DNA from: Egaibacter danicus
Lineage (GTDB): Bacteria > Pseudomonadota > Gammaproteobacteria > Burkholderiales > Burkholderiaceae_C
Assembly (NCBI GenBank): GCA_016707075.1
Contig: JADJII010000002.1
Location: forward strand, 409,728-473,727
Length of the DNA: 64,000 nt
Direction: 5' to 3'
The position numbers and the translations under genes were made by a program. Below the pieces are notes generated by a model. That model was not told where the DNA came from. It was given only the letters and a program-made list of their open reading frames with translations, and searched no databases. Below, in pieces: positions 33,782 through 42,762 of this stretch; position 1 is the first letter of the stretch; every line of letters starts with the position of its first letter.

Positions 33782-34558
33782 TCAGGTCAGTACCGCATCG
33801 ATGGTGTGGTCCAGCGTCTGGCGGATGTCGGCGTCGTCGGTGATGGGGCGAACCAGCGCCATGCGGCAGGCATCCCGCGGAGCCACGCCGCCCTTGATCA
33901 AGGTAGCCGCGTAGACCAGCAGGCGCGTGGAAATACCCTCGGTCAGGCCGTGTCCCTTGAGCTGGCGGGCCGCATGGGCAATCTGCACCAGTTGGCCTGC
34001 GCGTGCGGTGTCCAGCCCGGTCTCGCTGCAGACGATCTGTGCTTCCAGCTCAGGAGCGGGGTAGTCAAACTCAAAGGCGGCAAAGCGCTGTTTGGTTGAG
34101 GGCTTGAGGTCCTTGAGCAGACTCTGGTAGCCCGGGTTGTAGGAGATCACCAGCTGAAAATCAGGATGGGCATGAACCGTCTCGCCCTTCTTGTCCAGTG
34201 GCAGCTGGCGACGGTGGTCGGTCAGCGGGTGGATCACCACCGTGGTGTCCTGCCGCGCTTCGACGATTTCATCCAGATAGCAGATGGCCCCGGTGCGCGC
34301 GGCCACGGTTAATGGCCCGTCCTGCCAGCGGGTGCCATTGGCATCCAGCAGAAAACGACCAACCAGATCGGATGCGGTCATGTCTTCATTGCAGGCCACG
34401 GTAATCAGCGGTCGCCCCAGCCGGTGTGCCATGAACTCAATGAACCGTGATTTGCCACAGCCCGTGGGTCCCTTCACCATCACGGGCAGACGCGCCGCAT
34501 ACGCTGCCTCGAACAGCGGCACCTCGTTGCCCTGCGGCTGGTAGTAAGGAGAGGTCAT
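33782..34558 (-). CDS. cbbQ: CbbQ, MoxR-type AAA+ ATPase for RubisCO activation
   Basis: A 258-residue AAA+ ATPase with Walker A KGPTGCGKSRFIEF, Walker B TGAICYLDEIVEA, and sensor region LVISYNPGYQSLL. CbbQ hexamers with CbbO remodel inhibited RubisCO. The start is put at ATG 34558, which gives MTSPYYQPQGNEVPLFE, the usual family start; an in-frame GTG lies 15 bases upstream. It lies 26 bases after cbbM and 11 bases before cbbO, in the standard cbbMQO order. Confidence 0.9.
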   Translation of the reverse strand: MTSPYYQPQGNEVPLFEAAYAARLPVMVKGPTGCGKSRFIEFMAHRLGRPLITVACNEDMTASDLVGRFLLDANGTRWQDGPLTVAARTGAICYLDEIVEARQDTTVVIHPLTDHRRQLPLDKKGETVHAHPDFQLVISYNPGYQSLLKDLKPSTKQRFAAFEFDYPAPELEAQIVCSETGLDTARAGQLVQIAHAARQLKGHGLTEGISTRLLVYAATLIKGGVAPRDACRMALVRPITDDADIRQTLDHTIDAVLT

Positions 34559-34584
34559 GATGGCCGATACCACGGGTTTCAGAT

Positions 34585-35967
34585 TCAGCGGTGTGCGCCA
34601 ATCTTTTCGCGCCAGCCGGGGTAGAGCTTGTCGGCGTCGCCGGGAAAGGACTCAAACGCACGGGCAAATTCCTTGTGCTCTTTGGCCCACTCAATCGGGT
34701 CAGCACCGGCTTTCCAGCACTCATACGCCTGGCGCAACGAGGTGGCACCTGCCGCAGGGCTGTCGATGTGACCGTAACTGCCACCGCCCGAGGTGTTGAT
34801 GACGTTGCCGTGACCCAGATTCTCAAAGAAGCCGGGCAGGCGCAGCGCATTCATGCCGCCCGAGATGATTGGTGTGGTGGGCTTCATGCCAAACCATTCC
34901 TGGTGGTAGGCCGGGCCGGTGTAGCTGTCGCGCTCGATGATGTAGGCAATGGCGCGGTCGTCCTTTTCGCCTTCCATCTTGCCGTAGCCCATGGTGCCGA
35001 CGTGGATGCCCGAAGCGCCTTGCAGGCGGCTCATTTTGGCCAGCACATAGGCGGTGTAGCCGCGCTTGGCGCTGGGGCTGGTGACGGCGCCGTGGCCGGC
35101 GCGGTGGTAGTGCAGGTACTGGTTGGGGAAGTGTCGCCGGGCGGTGGTGATCATGCCGGGGCCGCCGACGTAGCCGTCCACCAGAAAGGCCACCTTGTCG
35201 GCGTCGGGCCCGAAGGTGCGCAGGATGTATTCACCCCGGGCAATCATCTCGTAGTGATCATCAGCGGTGATGTTGGCCGAGAAGATTTTGGCTTCACCGG
35301 TCTCGTCCATGGCGCGTTTCATCGCGTCGTAGACCAGCGGCATCACCTTGTTCATCGGGGCAAAGGTCTGGTTGCCCTGTGGCTCGTCGTTCTTGATGAA
35401 GTCGCCACCCAGCCAGAACTGGTAGGCCGCTTTGGCAAACGGCTCGGGGCGCAGGCCCAGCTTGGGCTTGATGATGGTGCCGGCAATGTAGCCGCCGTCC
35501 TTGACCGGGCGGCCCAGAATGCGCCACAGGTCGGAGATGTCTTTGGCCGGGCCGTCAAACAGCTGGATGGCGCGCGGTGGCATGAAGAAGTCGTAAATCT
35601 TGGCGTGCTGGATGTCGCCCATGCCCTGGTTGTTGCCGATCACCAGGGTCAGGAACGACACGATCATCATGCGGCCATCGGTGATGTTGCGGTCAAACAG
35701 GTCCAGTGGGTAGGCAATGCGCATTTCCTCCGTGGCCTCGTCGATCAGGTACACCAGTGCATCCACGCCCTTGGTGAACTCGTCGGTGGTGGACACCTCG
35801 ACGTTGGTGCCGGTGGAGGACTCGGCTGCAAAGTGGGCTGCGCATTGCAGATAGCTGCCAAACCCTGATTTGGGCTTCATTTTGTAAGCGACAAGAATGT
35901 GGTTGCCACCCTTGATCAGGTCTTGTTCTTTGAGGCTCAGGTCAGCGTAGCGGTTGGATTGATCCAT
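34585..35967 (-). CDS. cbbM: Ribulose-1,5-bisphosphate carboxylase/oxygenase, form II
   Basis: A 460-residue form II RubisCO, active as a dimer or higher oligomer without small subunits. Key sites are visible: the catalytic Lys in GTIIKPKLGLRPEP, the carbamylated Lys near 191 in GGDFIKNDEP, HYHRAGHGA, and loop 6 GTMGYGKMEG. ATG 35967 is preferred because GGAG lies seven bases before it; the frame extends ten codons further without a binding site. No form I genes (cbbLS) are in the window. Low CO2 specificity of form II suggests fixation under low oxygen. Transcribed away from cbbR. Confidence 0.96.
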   Translation of the reverse strand: MDQSNRYADLSLKEQDLIKGGNHILVAYKMKPKSGFGSYLQCAAHFAAESSTGTNVEVSTTDEFTKGVDALVYLIDEATEEMRIAYPLDLFDRNITDGRMMIVSFLTLVIGNNQGMGDIQHAKIYDFFMPPRAIQLFDGPAKDISDLWRILGRPVKDGGYIAGTIIKPKLGLRPEPFAKAAYQFWLGGDFIKNDEPQGNQTFAPMNKVMPLVYDAMKRAMDETGEAKIFSANITADDHYEMIARGEYILRTFGPDADKVAFLVDGYVGGPGMITTARRHFPNQYLHYHRAGHGAVTSPSAKRGYTAYVLAKMSRLQGASGIHVGTMGYGKMEGEKDDRAIAYIIERDSYTGPAYHQEWFGMKPTTPIISGGMNALRLPGFFENLGHGNVINTSGGGSYGHIDSPAAGATSLRQAYECWKAGADPIEWAKEHKEFARAFESFPGDADKLYPGWREKIGAHR

Positions 35968-36125
35968 GAAGTCTCCAGTGGTTGACGGCGATCGCACAAC
36001 CTTGGGAGCTTCAGCAATCCTGCTACCTCAAGGTTTCTGGAGCCGACTATAGAAGACTGTGTTCATAAGAAAAATTCAATTATTATTTTTTATAAATAAG
36101 AAAAAACTGATCTATTGAGATTCGA
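35968..36125. promoter_or_regulatory. cbbM promoter region, AT-rich
   Basis: The 158-base gap between the end of cbbR and cbbM is strongly AT-rich at 36050-36115, with LysR-type T-N11-A spacings and partial TTCATAA/TTTATAA symmetry, which would suit CbbR binding. No exact dyad could be fixed by eye. The GGAG binding site of cbbM lies at its left end. Confidence 0.45.
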
Positions 36126-37037
36126 CTAAGCCCAGGAATCAATCAACGGCCCGGCCTGTTCAACCAGGAATGCCTTGAAGGCCTTGGCGGCAGGCGACAG
36201 CTTCTTCTGGCTCAGGTGCGTGACATACCAGTTGCCCACCAGTGGCATGCCACTAACATCCAGCAGCGCAATGTGCCCGCTGGCCAGCTCGTGCCGGACC
36301 GTGCGCAAAGACAGGAAGCTCAGGCCCATGCCTGCCATCACAGCCTGTTTGATGGTCTCGTTGCTGGGCATTTCCATCACAACCTTCATTTCCACGTCGT
36401 TTTGCGCAAACAGGCGCTGCATGGCGGCGCGTGTGCCCGAGCCCTGCTCGCGCACCACAAAACTGTATTCGGCCATTGAGCTGAACGGCAGGTGCTTGCG
36501 CCTGGAGAGTGGATGATCGGGTGCAGCCACGATGCTCAGCGGGTTGGTGGCGAAGGCGGTTGCCTCACAATCCAGGGTCTTGGGTGCCCGGCCCATTACC
36601 ACCAGATCGACCTCGTTGCGGGCCAGCATGCCCAGGATGTTTTCCCGGTTGTCGATGCTCAAGGTAATGTCCACGCCCGGATAGAGCTTGGCAAAACGCA
36701 CCAGCAGCATGGGTACAAAGTACTTGGCGGTGCTCACTACCGCCAGATTGATGTGGCCCTTTTTCATGCCCACATGCTCGGCCATCACGGCTTCCAGGTC
36801 CTTCAGTTGGCCCATGGCGGCGATGGCGTGGGTGAGAAAAGCCTCGCCCGCGTTGGTCAACTGGATGTTGCGCCCCGCGGACTCTACCAGTGCCAGCCCG
36901 AACGCATCTTCCAGTTGCCGCAGCTGCATGGAAACTGCCGGCTGGGTAACGAAAAGCCGCTCGGCTGCTTTGGAGACAGATTGCTCCCGGGCGACCTCAA
37001 TGAAGGTCTGGATTTGCTTGAGGGTGTAATTTCGCAT
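36126..37037 (-). CDS. cbbR: CbbR, LysR-type regulator of CO2 fixation genes
   Basis: A 303-residue LysR protein. The N-terminal helix-turn-helix is AREQSVSKAAERLFVTQPAVSMQLRQLEDAFG, followed by the co-inducer-binding domain. ATG 37037 gives the standard start MRNYTLKQIQTFIEVA; the frame extends to 37334 but that part runs under the divergent cbbY start. The gene sits between leftward cbbMQO and the rightward cbb operon, so it can control both. In autotrophs CbbR responds to Calvin-cycle metabolites such as RuBP or PEP and often NADPH. Confidence 0.92.
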   Translation of the reverse strand: MRNYTLKQIQTFIEVAREQSVSKAAERLFVTQPAVSMQLRQLEDAFGLALVESAGRNIQLTNAGEAFLTHAIAAMGQLKDLEAVMAEHVGMKKGHINLAVVSTAKYFVPMLLVRFAKLYPGVDITLSIDNRENILGMLARNEVDLVVMGRAPKTLDCEATAFATNPLSIVAAPDHPLSRRKHLPFSSMAEYSFVVREQGSGTRAAMQRLFAQNDVEMKVVMEMPSNETIKQAVMAGMGLSFLSLRTVRHELASGHIALLDVSGMPLVGNWYVTHLSQKKLSPAAKAFKAFLVEQAGPLIDSWA

Positions 37038-37047
37038 GATGCCTAAT

Positions 37048-37067
37048 TCATCAGATATTTCTGATGA
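37048..37067. promoter_or_regulatory. Dyad TCATCAG-N6-CTGATGA, candidate CbbR operator
   Basis: A perfect seven-base inverted repeat in the 133-base gap between divergent cbbR and cbbY, starting 11 bases upstream of the cbbR ATG. Symmetry and location fit a LysR-type recognition site used for autorepression and activation of the rightward operon. It is followed by AT-rich TATATAAAA, a possible promoter part. Confidence 0.6.
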
Positions 37068-37170
37068 TAAGTATATAAAACATGATTTGAGTTTATGTGT
37101 GTTGGCGGATAAAGTAAATTCGCCGTGACTGATATGGAGCGGCCAACTGCAACCCAAAAGGACCTCTTCC

Positions 37171-37914
37171 ATGCTCAGCGCCCTGATTTTTGATGTCGAC
37201 GGCACTCTGGCCGACACCGAAAGCGCCCATCGCGCCGCGTTCAACGAGGCGTTCGCAGAGGTAGGGCGCGACTGGGTCTGGGATGAGGCGCTGTACACCC
37301 GCCTGCTGGAAGTGTCGGGCGGCAAGGAGCGCATCCTGCATTACTGGCAGCAGATCCAGCCAGATCTCAAACAGATCGGCAGCTCGGGTGTGCAGGACAC
37401 CGTTAACCGCATGCATGAGCTCAAGACGGCCGCGTATGAGCGTGCGGTGCAGGACGGTGCCGTGCAGTTGCGCCCCGGTGTTTTGCGTCTCATCGAGTCG
37501 GCCTATCAGGAAGGATTGCGGCTGGCCATTGCCACCACCACCTCGCCGGTCAACATTGCAGCGCTGCTGCGTACCGCCATCGGTCCGGACTGGATGCACT
37601 ATTTCTCGGTGGTCGAAGACGCGTCAACCGCGCCACAGAAGAAGCCGCATCCGCAGGTGTACCTGCAAACGCTGAAACGTCTGCAGGTACCTGTGCAGGA
37701 ATGCCTGGCTTTTGAAGACTCGGCCAATGGATTGAAAGCCGCCGTCAAGGCGGGTCTGGCCACCCTGATCACGCCCAACAGCTTCACGGCACACCATGAT
37801 TTCACGGGTGCGCTGCGGGTGCTGCCCACTTTGCAGGGAGTTACGGTGGCCCATCTGCGCGAGTGGCACGCCTCGAACACCGCCGTTGCAGCCACTACCT
37901 CCCGCTCATCCTGA
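37171..37914 (+). CDS. cbbY: CbbY, HAD-family xylulose-1,5-bisphosphate phosphatase-like
   Basis: A 247-residue haloacid dehalogenase-family phosphatase with a four-helix cap. Motif I is FDVDGTLADTES, motif II lies in AIATTTSP, motif III Lys in QKKPHPQVYL and motif IV in LAFEDSANGLKAA. CbbY in phototrophs removes xylulose-1,5-bisphosphate, a RubisCO misfire inhibitor, and this one is the first gene of the cbb operon, which supports the same duty. An AAAAGGA binding site precedes ATG 37171. Confidence 0.87.
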   Translation: MLSALIFDVDGTLADTESAHRAAFNEAFAEVGRDWVWDEALYTRLLEVSGGKERILHYWQQIQPDLKQIGSSGVQDTVNRMHELKTAAYERAVQDGAVQLRPGVLRLIESAYQEGLRLAIATTTSPVNIAALLRTAIGPDWMHYFSVVEDASTAPQKKPHPQVYLQTLKRLQVPVQECLAFEDSANGLKAAVKAGLATLITPNSFTAHHDFTGALRVLPTLQGVTVAHLREWHASNTAVAATTSRSS

Positions 37915-37923
37915 AAGCCCACC

Positions 37924-38616
37924 ATGACTGATTCCATCCGCCTCGCACCCTCCATCCTGTCAGCCGACTTCGCCCGTCTGGGTGAAGAGGTGCGTGCCAT
38001 TGAAAGTGCCGGTGCTGATCTGGTGCACTTTGACGTGATGGACAACCACTACGTGCCCAACCTCACGATTGGCCCACTGGTGTGTGAAGCCATTCGTCCG
38101 CACGTGAAGATCGGTATCGATGTGCACCTGATGGTGGAGCCGGTAGATGCGCTGATTCCGCTGTTTGCCAAAGCTGGCGCCAACATCATCACTTTCCACC
38201 CTGAGGCGAGCCGTCATGTGGATCGCACCCTGCAGCTCATCCGGGATCATGGCTGCAAAGCAGGCATCGTGTTGAACCCTGCCACGTCACTGGACTGGAT
38301 GGACCATGTGATGGAACGGCTGGATATGGTGCTGCTGATGAGCGTGAACCCCGGGTTTGGTGGACAAAAGTTCATCGATGCAACCTTGCCCAAGCTGAAG
38401 GCGGCCCGCCAGAAGATCAACGCCCACCAGGCTGCCGGTGGCCAGCCGATCTGGCTGGAAGTGGATGGCGGCGTGAAGGCAGACAACATCCGGCGCATCG
38501 TGGCCGCAGGTGCCGACACCTGCGTAGCAGGCAGTGCCGTGTTTGGCGCGCCCGATGCCGACGGCGGCTACCGCGGTGTGATGAACACGCTGCGCCAGGC
38601 CGCGCTACCTGCCTGA
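37924..38616 (+). CDS. rpe: Ribulose-phosphate 3-epimerase
   Basis: A 230-residue TIM-barrel enzyme (CbbE) that interconverts ribulose-5-phosphate and xylulose-5-phosphate. Signature segments are LAPSILSADFARLGEE, VHFDVMDNHYVPNLTIGP, HLMVEPVD and VNPGFGGQKFI, with the phosphate-binding WLEVDGGVK near the end. All metal-binding His/Asp positions are kept. It lies nine bases after cbbY. Confidence 0.95.
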   Translation: MTDSIRLAPSILSADFARLGEEVRAIESAGADLVHFDVMDNHYVPNLTIGPLVCEAIRPHVKIGIDVHLMVEPVDALIPLFAKAGANIITFHPEASRHVDRTLQLIRDHGCKAGIVLNPATSLDWMDHVMERLDMVLLMSVNPGFGGQKFIDATLPKLKAARQKINAHQAAGGQPIWLEVDGGVKADNIRRIVAAGADTCVAGSAVFGAPDADGGYRGVMNTLRQAALPA

Positions 38617-38656
38617 TCCATCCATCCAAGAATTTCAACTATCGGGAGAACTTCTC

Positions 38657-39751
38657 ATGCCTTTGTCCAAGCGTTTTACGCTCACGCAGTACCTCATTGA
38701 AGAACGGCGACGCTTCCCCAGTGCCAGTGGTGACTTCAACGCCTTGGTGCTGGATGTCGCCCTGGCCTGCAAGGCCATTGCCCGCGCTGTCGCTTTTGGT
38801 GAACTCGGCGGCATGCTGGGCAACCACGACGCCGATGCGGGGGGCTCGATCAATGTGCAGGGCGAGACCCAGAAAAAACTCGATGTCATCAGCAACCAGT
38901 ATTTCACCCGGCTGACCGAATGGGGCGGCCATCTGGCGGGCATGGCATCGGAAGAGATGGAGGAGCCGTACCAGATTCCGGCACAGCAACCCCGTGGCAA
39001 GTACCTGCTGGTGTTTGACCCGCTGGATGGTTCATCCAACATCGACGTGAATGTATCTGTGGGCAGCATCTTCTCCATCCTGCGTGCGCCGCAGGACGTG
39101 ATTGACAGCGGTCGCGATGTGGTGGAGGCCGATTTCTTTCAGCCCGGTGCCCAGCAGGCTGCGGCTGGCTACGCACTGTACGGCCCCACCACTATGCTGG
39201 TGCTGTCAGTAGGCAACGGCGTGGTGGGTTTCACGCTGGACCCCAATCTGGGTGAGTTCATGCTCACGCACCCGCAGATTCAGGTGCCGGCAGACACTCA
39301 GGAATTTGCCATCAACGCCTCCAACAGCCGCTTCTGGGAAGCGCCCGTGAAACGTTATGTGGATGAATGCCTGGCCGGCAAACCCGGCCCGCGCGGCAAG
39401 GATTTCAACATGCGCTGGATCGCCAGCATGGTGGCCGAAGCGCACCGCATCCTGATGCGTGGTGGCGTGTTCATGTACCCGCGGGATACCAAAGACCCAT
39501 CCAAACCTGGCCGGCTGCGTCTTCTGTACGAGGCCAATCCCATTGGTTTCATCATGGAGCAGGCTGGTGGCCGGGCCAGCACAGGACGCCAGCCAGTATT
39601 GGGCGTGGCACCCAGCTCACTGCACCAGCGCATCGGTCTGGTATTTGGCTCACGTAATGAAGTGGAGCGTATTGAGCGCTACCACGCTGAGCCTGTGCAG
39701 GTAGAACTGGACAACCCGCTGTTTGCCAAACGCAGCCTGTTCAGGGATTGA
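38657..39751 (+). CDS. fbp: Fructose-1,6-bisphosphatase class 1
   Basis: A 364-residue class 1 FBPase (CbbF) that hydrolyses fructose-1,6-bisphosphate and, in the Calvin cycle, possibly sedoheptulose bisphosphate. The metal site is in LLVFDPLDGSSNIDVNVSVG, and the substrate-binding region is in GRLRLLYEANPIGFIMEQAGG. It starts at ATG 38657 after CGGGAGA. No separate class II FBPase/SBPase gene is in the window. It is followed by a dispersed repeat and then the phosphoribulokinase gene. Confidence 0.94.
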   Translation: MPLSKRFTLTQYLIEERRRFPSASGDFNALVLDVALACKAIARAVAFGELGGMLGNHDADAGGSINVQGETQKKLDVISNQYFTRLTEWGGHLAGMASEEMEEPYQIPAQQPRGKYLLVFDPLDGSSNIDVNVSVGSIFSILRAPQDVIDSGRDVVEADFFQPGAQQAAAGYALYGPTTMLVLSVGNGVVGFTLDPNLGEFMLTHPQIQVPADTQEFAINASNSRFWEAPVKRYVDECLAGKPGPRGKDFNMRWIASMVAEAHRILMRGGVFMYPRDTKDPSKPGRLRLLYEANPIGFIMEQAGGRASTGRQPVLGVAPSSLHQRIGLVFGSRNEVERIERYHAEPVQVELDNPLFAKRSLFRD

Positions 39752-39764
39752 TTGATTTTCAATA

Positions 39765-39822
39765 TTTGCTATTAATTAGATAGCTACTCACGCATATCCT
39801 GCGAGGGTTAGATGTCAATTTG
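39765..39822 (+). repeat. Dispersed intergenic repeat, copy C
   Basis: Reads TTTGCTATTAATTAGATAGC, then TACTCACGCATATCCTGC and GAGGGTTAGATGTCAATTT. It nearly matches copy E over its whole length. It fills most of the 100-base gap between fbp and the phosphoribulokinase gene in the cbb operon. The GCTAT/ATAGC arms could form a weak hairpin. Confidence 0.8.
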
Positions 39823-39851
39823 AAGACTATTTTTGTTTAGGAGCCAGTTCC

Positions 39852-40736
39852 ATGTCAGAACGCCATCCCATCATCGCCATCACCGGATCCAGCGGCGCCG
39901 GTACTTCCACTGTGACGCGCACGTTTGCCAATATTTTCCGGCGGGAGAACGTCACGGCAGCCATCATCGAGGGCGACAGCTTTCACCGCTACGACCGCAA
40001 GGAAATGAAATTGCGTCAGGCTGAGGCCGAGAAAAGCGGCAATATGAATTTCAGCCATTTCGGGCCGGACAACAACCTGTTCGGCGAGCTGGAGTCGCTG
40101 TTTGGTACCTATGCCAAATCAGGCAACGGTCGCGCACGCAAGTACCTGCACAACGACGAAGAGGCTGCTCCCTACAAGCAGAGCCCTGGCACGTTTACCC
40201 CATGGGAAGACCTGCCTGCTGACACCGACATGCTGTTCTACGAAGGACTGCACGGCGCCGTGGTCACCCCGGAGCACAACATCGCCCAGCACCCGGACCT
40301 GCTGATCGGCGTGGTGCCGGTCATCAACCTGGAATGGATTCAAAAGCTCTGGCGCGACAAGCACCAGCGTGGCTATAGCACCGAAGCGGTGACGGACACC
40401 ATCCTGCGCCGCATGCCGGACTACGTGAATTACATCTGCCCGCAGTTTGCGCATACGCATGTGAATTTCCAGCGTGTGCCCATGGTGGACACGTCCAATC
40501 CTTTTATCTCGCGTGACATTCCCAGTGCCGATGAGAGCATGGTGGTGATCCGTTTTGCCAACCCCAAGGGCATCGACTTTCAGTACCTGCTCAACATGAT
40601 TGGCGACAGCTTCATGAGCCGGGCCAACACGGTGGTGGTGCCGGGCGGCAAGATGGAACTGGCCATGCAGCTGATCTTCACGCCCTTTGTGTGGCGAATG
40701 ATGGAGCGTCGCAAACGTGCGCTGGGAGCGATCTGA
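39852..40736 (+). CDS. cbbP: Phosphoribulokinase
   Basis: A 294-residue class I bacterial PRK that makes ribulose-1,5-bisphosphate from ribulose-5-phosphate and ATP. The P-loop is ITGSSGAGTSTVTRTF, the catalytic Asp lies in IIEGDSFHRYDR, and the DMLFYEGLHGAVV segment with the RRMPDYVNYICPQF region is typical. A TTAGGAGC site precedes ATG 39852. Bacterial PRK is often activated by NADH; the sequence alone does not show that here. It ends two bases before tkt. Confidence 0.95.
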   Translation: MSERHPIIAITGSSGAGTSTVTRTFANIFRRENVTAAIIEGDSFHRYDRKEMKLRQAEAEKSGNMNFSHFGPDNNLFGELESLFGTYAKSGNGRARKYLHNDEEAAPYKQSPGTFTPWEDLPADTDMLFYEGLHGAVVTPEHNIAQHPDLLIGVVPVINLEWIQKLWRDKHQRGYSTEAVTDTILRRMPDYVNYICPQFAHTHVNFQRVPMVDTSNPFISRDIPSADESMVVIRFANPKGIDFQYLLNMIGDSFMSRANTVVVPGGKMELAMQLIFTPFVWRMMERRKRALGAI

Positions 40737-40737
40737 C

Positions 40738-42762
40738 ATGAATACACCGACACCTGAACTGGCCAGACAAATGGCCAACGCCATCCGCATGCTGGCGGTT
40801 GATGCGGTGGAAAAGGCGAAGTCTGGCCACCCCGGCGCGCCCATGGGCATGGCTGACATTGCCGAAGTGCTTTGGAACCGTCACTTGCGCCACAACCCGG
40901 TCAACCCGCACTGGCCAGACCGTGACCGTTTTGTACTGAGTAACGGCCACGGCTCCATGCTGATCTATGCGCTGCTGCACCTCACGGGTTACGACCTCCC
41001 CATGGCGGAGCTCAAAAACTTCCGCCAGCTGCATAGCAAGACGGCCGGCCACCCCGAAGTGGGTATAACGCCTGGCGTGGAAACCACCACTGGCCCCTTG
41101 GGGCAAGGCATCACCAATGCGGTGGGCATGGCGTTGGCCGAAAAACTGCTGGCTGCCGAGTTCAACCGCGAGGAAGACGGGGTTGAGCACGACATCGTGA
41201 ATCACTTCACCTATGCGTTCATGGGTGACGGCTGCCTGATGGAAGGTATCAGCCATGAGGCCTGTTCACTGGCCGGAACACTGCGCCTGTCCAAGCTCGT
41301 GGCACTGTACGACGACAACGGCATCTCGATTGATGGCCACGTGGAAGGCTGGTTCACCGACGACACCCCCAAGCGCTTTGAAGCCTATGGCTGGCACGTG
41401 ATACCCGACGTGGACGGACACAACCCAGCCGCGATTGATGCCGCCATTCGTGCCGCCAAAGCGCAGGCCGTTTTGCCTCACGGCAAGCCGACTTTGATCT
41501 GCTGCAAAACCGTGATCGGCATGGGCTCGCCCAACAAGGCTGGTACCCATGACGTACACGGCGCTGCGCTCGGTGCTGCCGAAGTAGCCGCTACGCGTGA
41601 AGCGCTGGGCTGGACCGCGGCGCCGTTTGAAGTGCCCGCTGATATCGCTGCAGCCTGGAACGCGAAGGAACGCGGTCAGAGCGCTGAAAAAGCCTGGCGC
41701 ACGCGATTCGAAGCCTATCGCACGTTGTACCCGCTGGAGGCGGCGGAATTCGAGCGCCGCATGGCGGGTGACCTGTTGCCTGCTTTTGCCGACAAGTTAC
41801 CGGACCTGCTGGCCGGTATCGCCGCAAGGCCCGATGCATTTGCCACCCGCAAGTCCAGCCAGAATGCGCTGGACGCGCTGTGCACGTTGCTGCCGGAATT
41901 CTTCGGCGGCAGTGCCGACCTGACTGGCTCCAATCTCACCAACTTCAAGGGCTGCGTCAAGGCGGGCCGGGATGCCTGGGGCAACCATCTGAGTTATGGC
42001 GTGCGTGAATTCGGCATGGCCGCCATCATGAACGGCATGGCGCTGCATGGCGGCTACATCCCCTACGGCGGCACGTTCCTGACCTTCAGCGACTACAGCC
42101 GCAATGCCATCCGGATGGCGGCCCTGATGAAGATCCGCGTCATTCATGTGTTCACGCACGACAGCATTGGCCTGGGCGAAGATGGCCCCACGCACCAGAG
42201 TGTGGAGCACATCCCCTCTTTGCGCATCATTCCGGGGCTGGATGTGTGGCGCCCGGCCGATGGCCTGGAAACGGCCGTGGCCTGGGCCTGCGCTGTGGAA
42301 CGCAAGGACGGACCTAGCGCACTGTGCCTGTCGCGGCAGAACTTGCCGCGTTTGACTGACGTGGCCATGGTGGACTCAATCCGCTACGGAGGCTATGTGC
42401 TGTCCGACATGCCCGGTGCCAAGGCGGTGATGGTGGCCACGGGCTCCGAGACGTCGCTGGCCATGGAAGCGCAGGCGGCGCTGGCTGCCGAAGGCATTCC
42501 TACCCGCGTTGTGTCCATGCCCTGCACCAATGTGTTTGACCGTCAGCCTGTGGCGTATCAGGAATCCGTGCTGCCGCTGAGCTTGCCCACCGTAGCGATT
42601 GAAGCGGCACATCCGGACTTCTGGCGCAAATATGTCGGGCGCACTGGCTCTGTGGTGGGCATGCCCACGTTTGGAGAGTCGGCTCCGGCCAAAGACCTGT
42701 ATGCCCACTTTGGCATCACGTCGCAGAGCGTGGTCAAAGCAGTTAAAACACTGGCGTCATGA
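40738..42762 (+). CDS. cbbT: Transketolase
   Basis: A 674-residue thiamine diphosphate enzyme moving two-carbon units among Calvin-cycle sugars. The ThDP/Mg motif is FMGDGCLMEGISHEACSLAG with downstream YDDNGISIDGHVEGW, the N-terminal KSGHPGAPMGMADIAEVLW is conserved, and the transketolase pyrimidine domain motif HDSIGLGEDGPTHQSVEH is present. ATG 40738 gives the family start; seven upstream codons overlap cbbP. The end overlaps gph by four bases. Confidence 0.95.
   Translation: MNTPTPELARQMANAIRMLAVDAVEKAKSGHPGAPMGMADIAEVLWNRHLRHNPVNPHWPDRDRFVLSNGHGSMLIYALLHLTGYDLPMAELKNFRQLHSKTAGHPEVGITPGVETTTGPLGQGITNAVGMALAEKLLAAEFNREEDGVEHDIVNHFTYAFMGDGCLMEGISHEACSLAGTLRLSKLVALYDDNGISIDGHVEGWFTDDTPKRFEAYGWHVIPDVDGHNPAAIDAAIRAAKAQAVLPHGKPTLICCKTVIGMGSPNKAGTHDVHGAALGAAEVAATREALGWTAAPFEVPADIAAAWNAKERGQSAEKAWRTRFEAYRTLYPLEAAEFERRMAGDLLPAFADKLPDLLAGIAARPDAFATRKSSQNALDALCTLLPEFFGGSADLTGSNLTNFKGCVKAGRDAWGNHLSYGVREFGMAAIMNGMALHGGYIPYGGTFLTFSDYSRNAIRMAALMKIRVIHVFTHDSIGLGEDGPTHQSVEHIPSLRIIPGLDVWRPADGLETAVAWACAVERKDGPSALCLSRQNLPRLTDVAMVDSIRYGGYVLSDMPGAKAVMVATGSETSLAMEAQAALAAEGIPTRVVSMPCTNVFDRQPVAYQESVLPLSLPTVAIEAAHPDFWRKYVGRTGSVVGMPTFGESAPAKDLYAHFGITSQSVVKAVKTLAS

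Noticed and set aside
34591..35868. A 425-codon open frame antisense to the RubisCO gene
   Set aside because: The opposite strand encodes a full form II RubisCO with all active-site residues; this frame is repetitive Gly/Val/His-rich sequence without homology.
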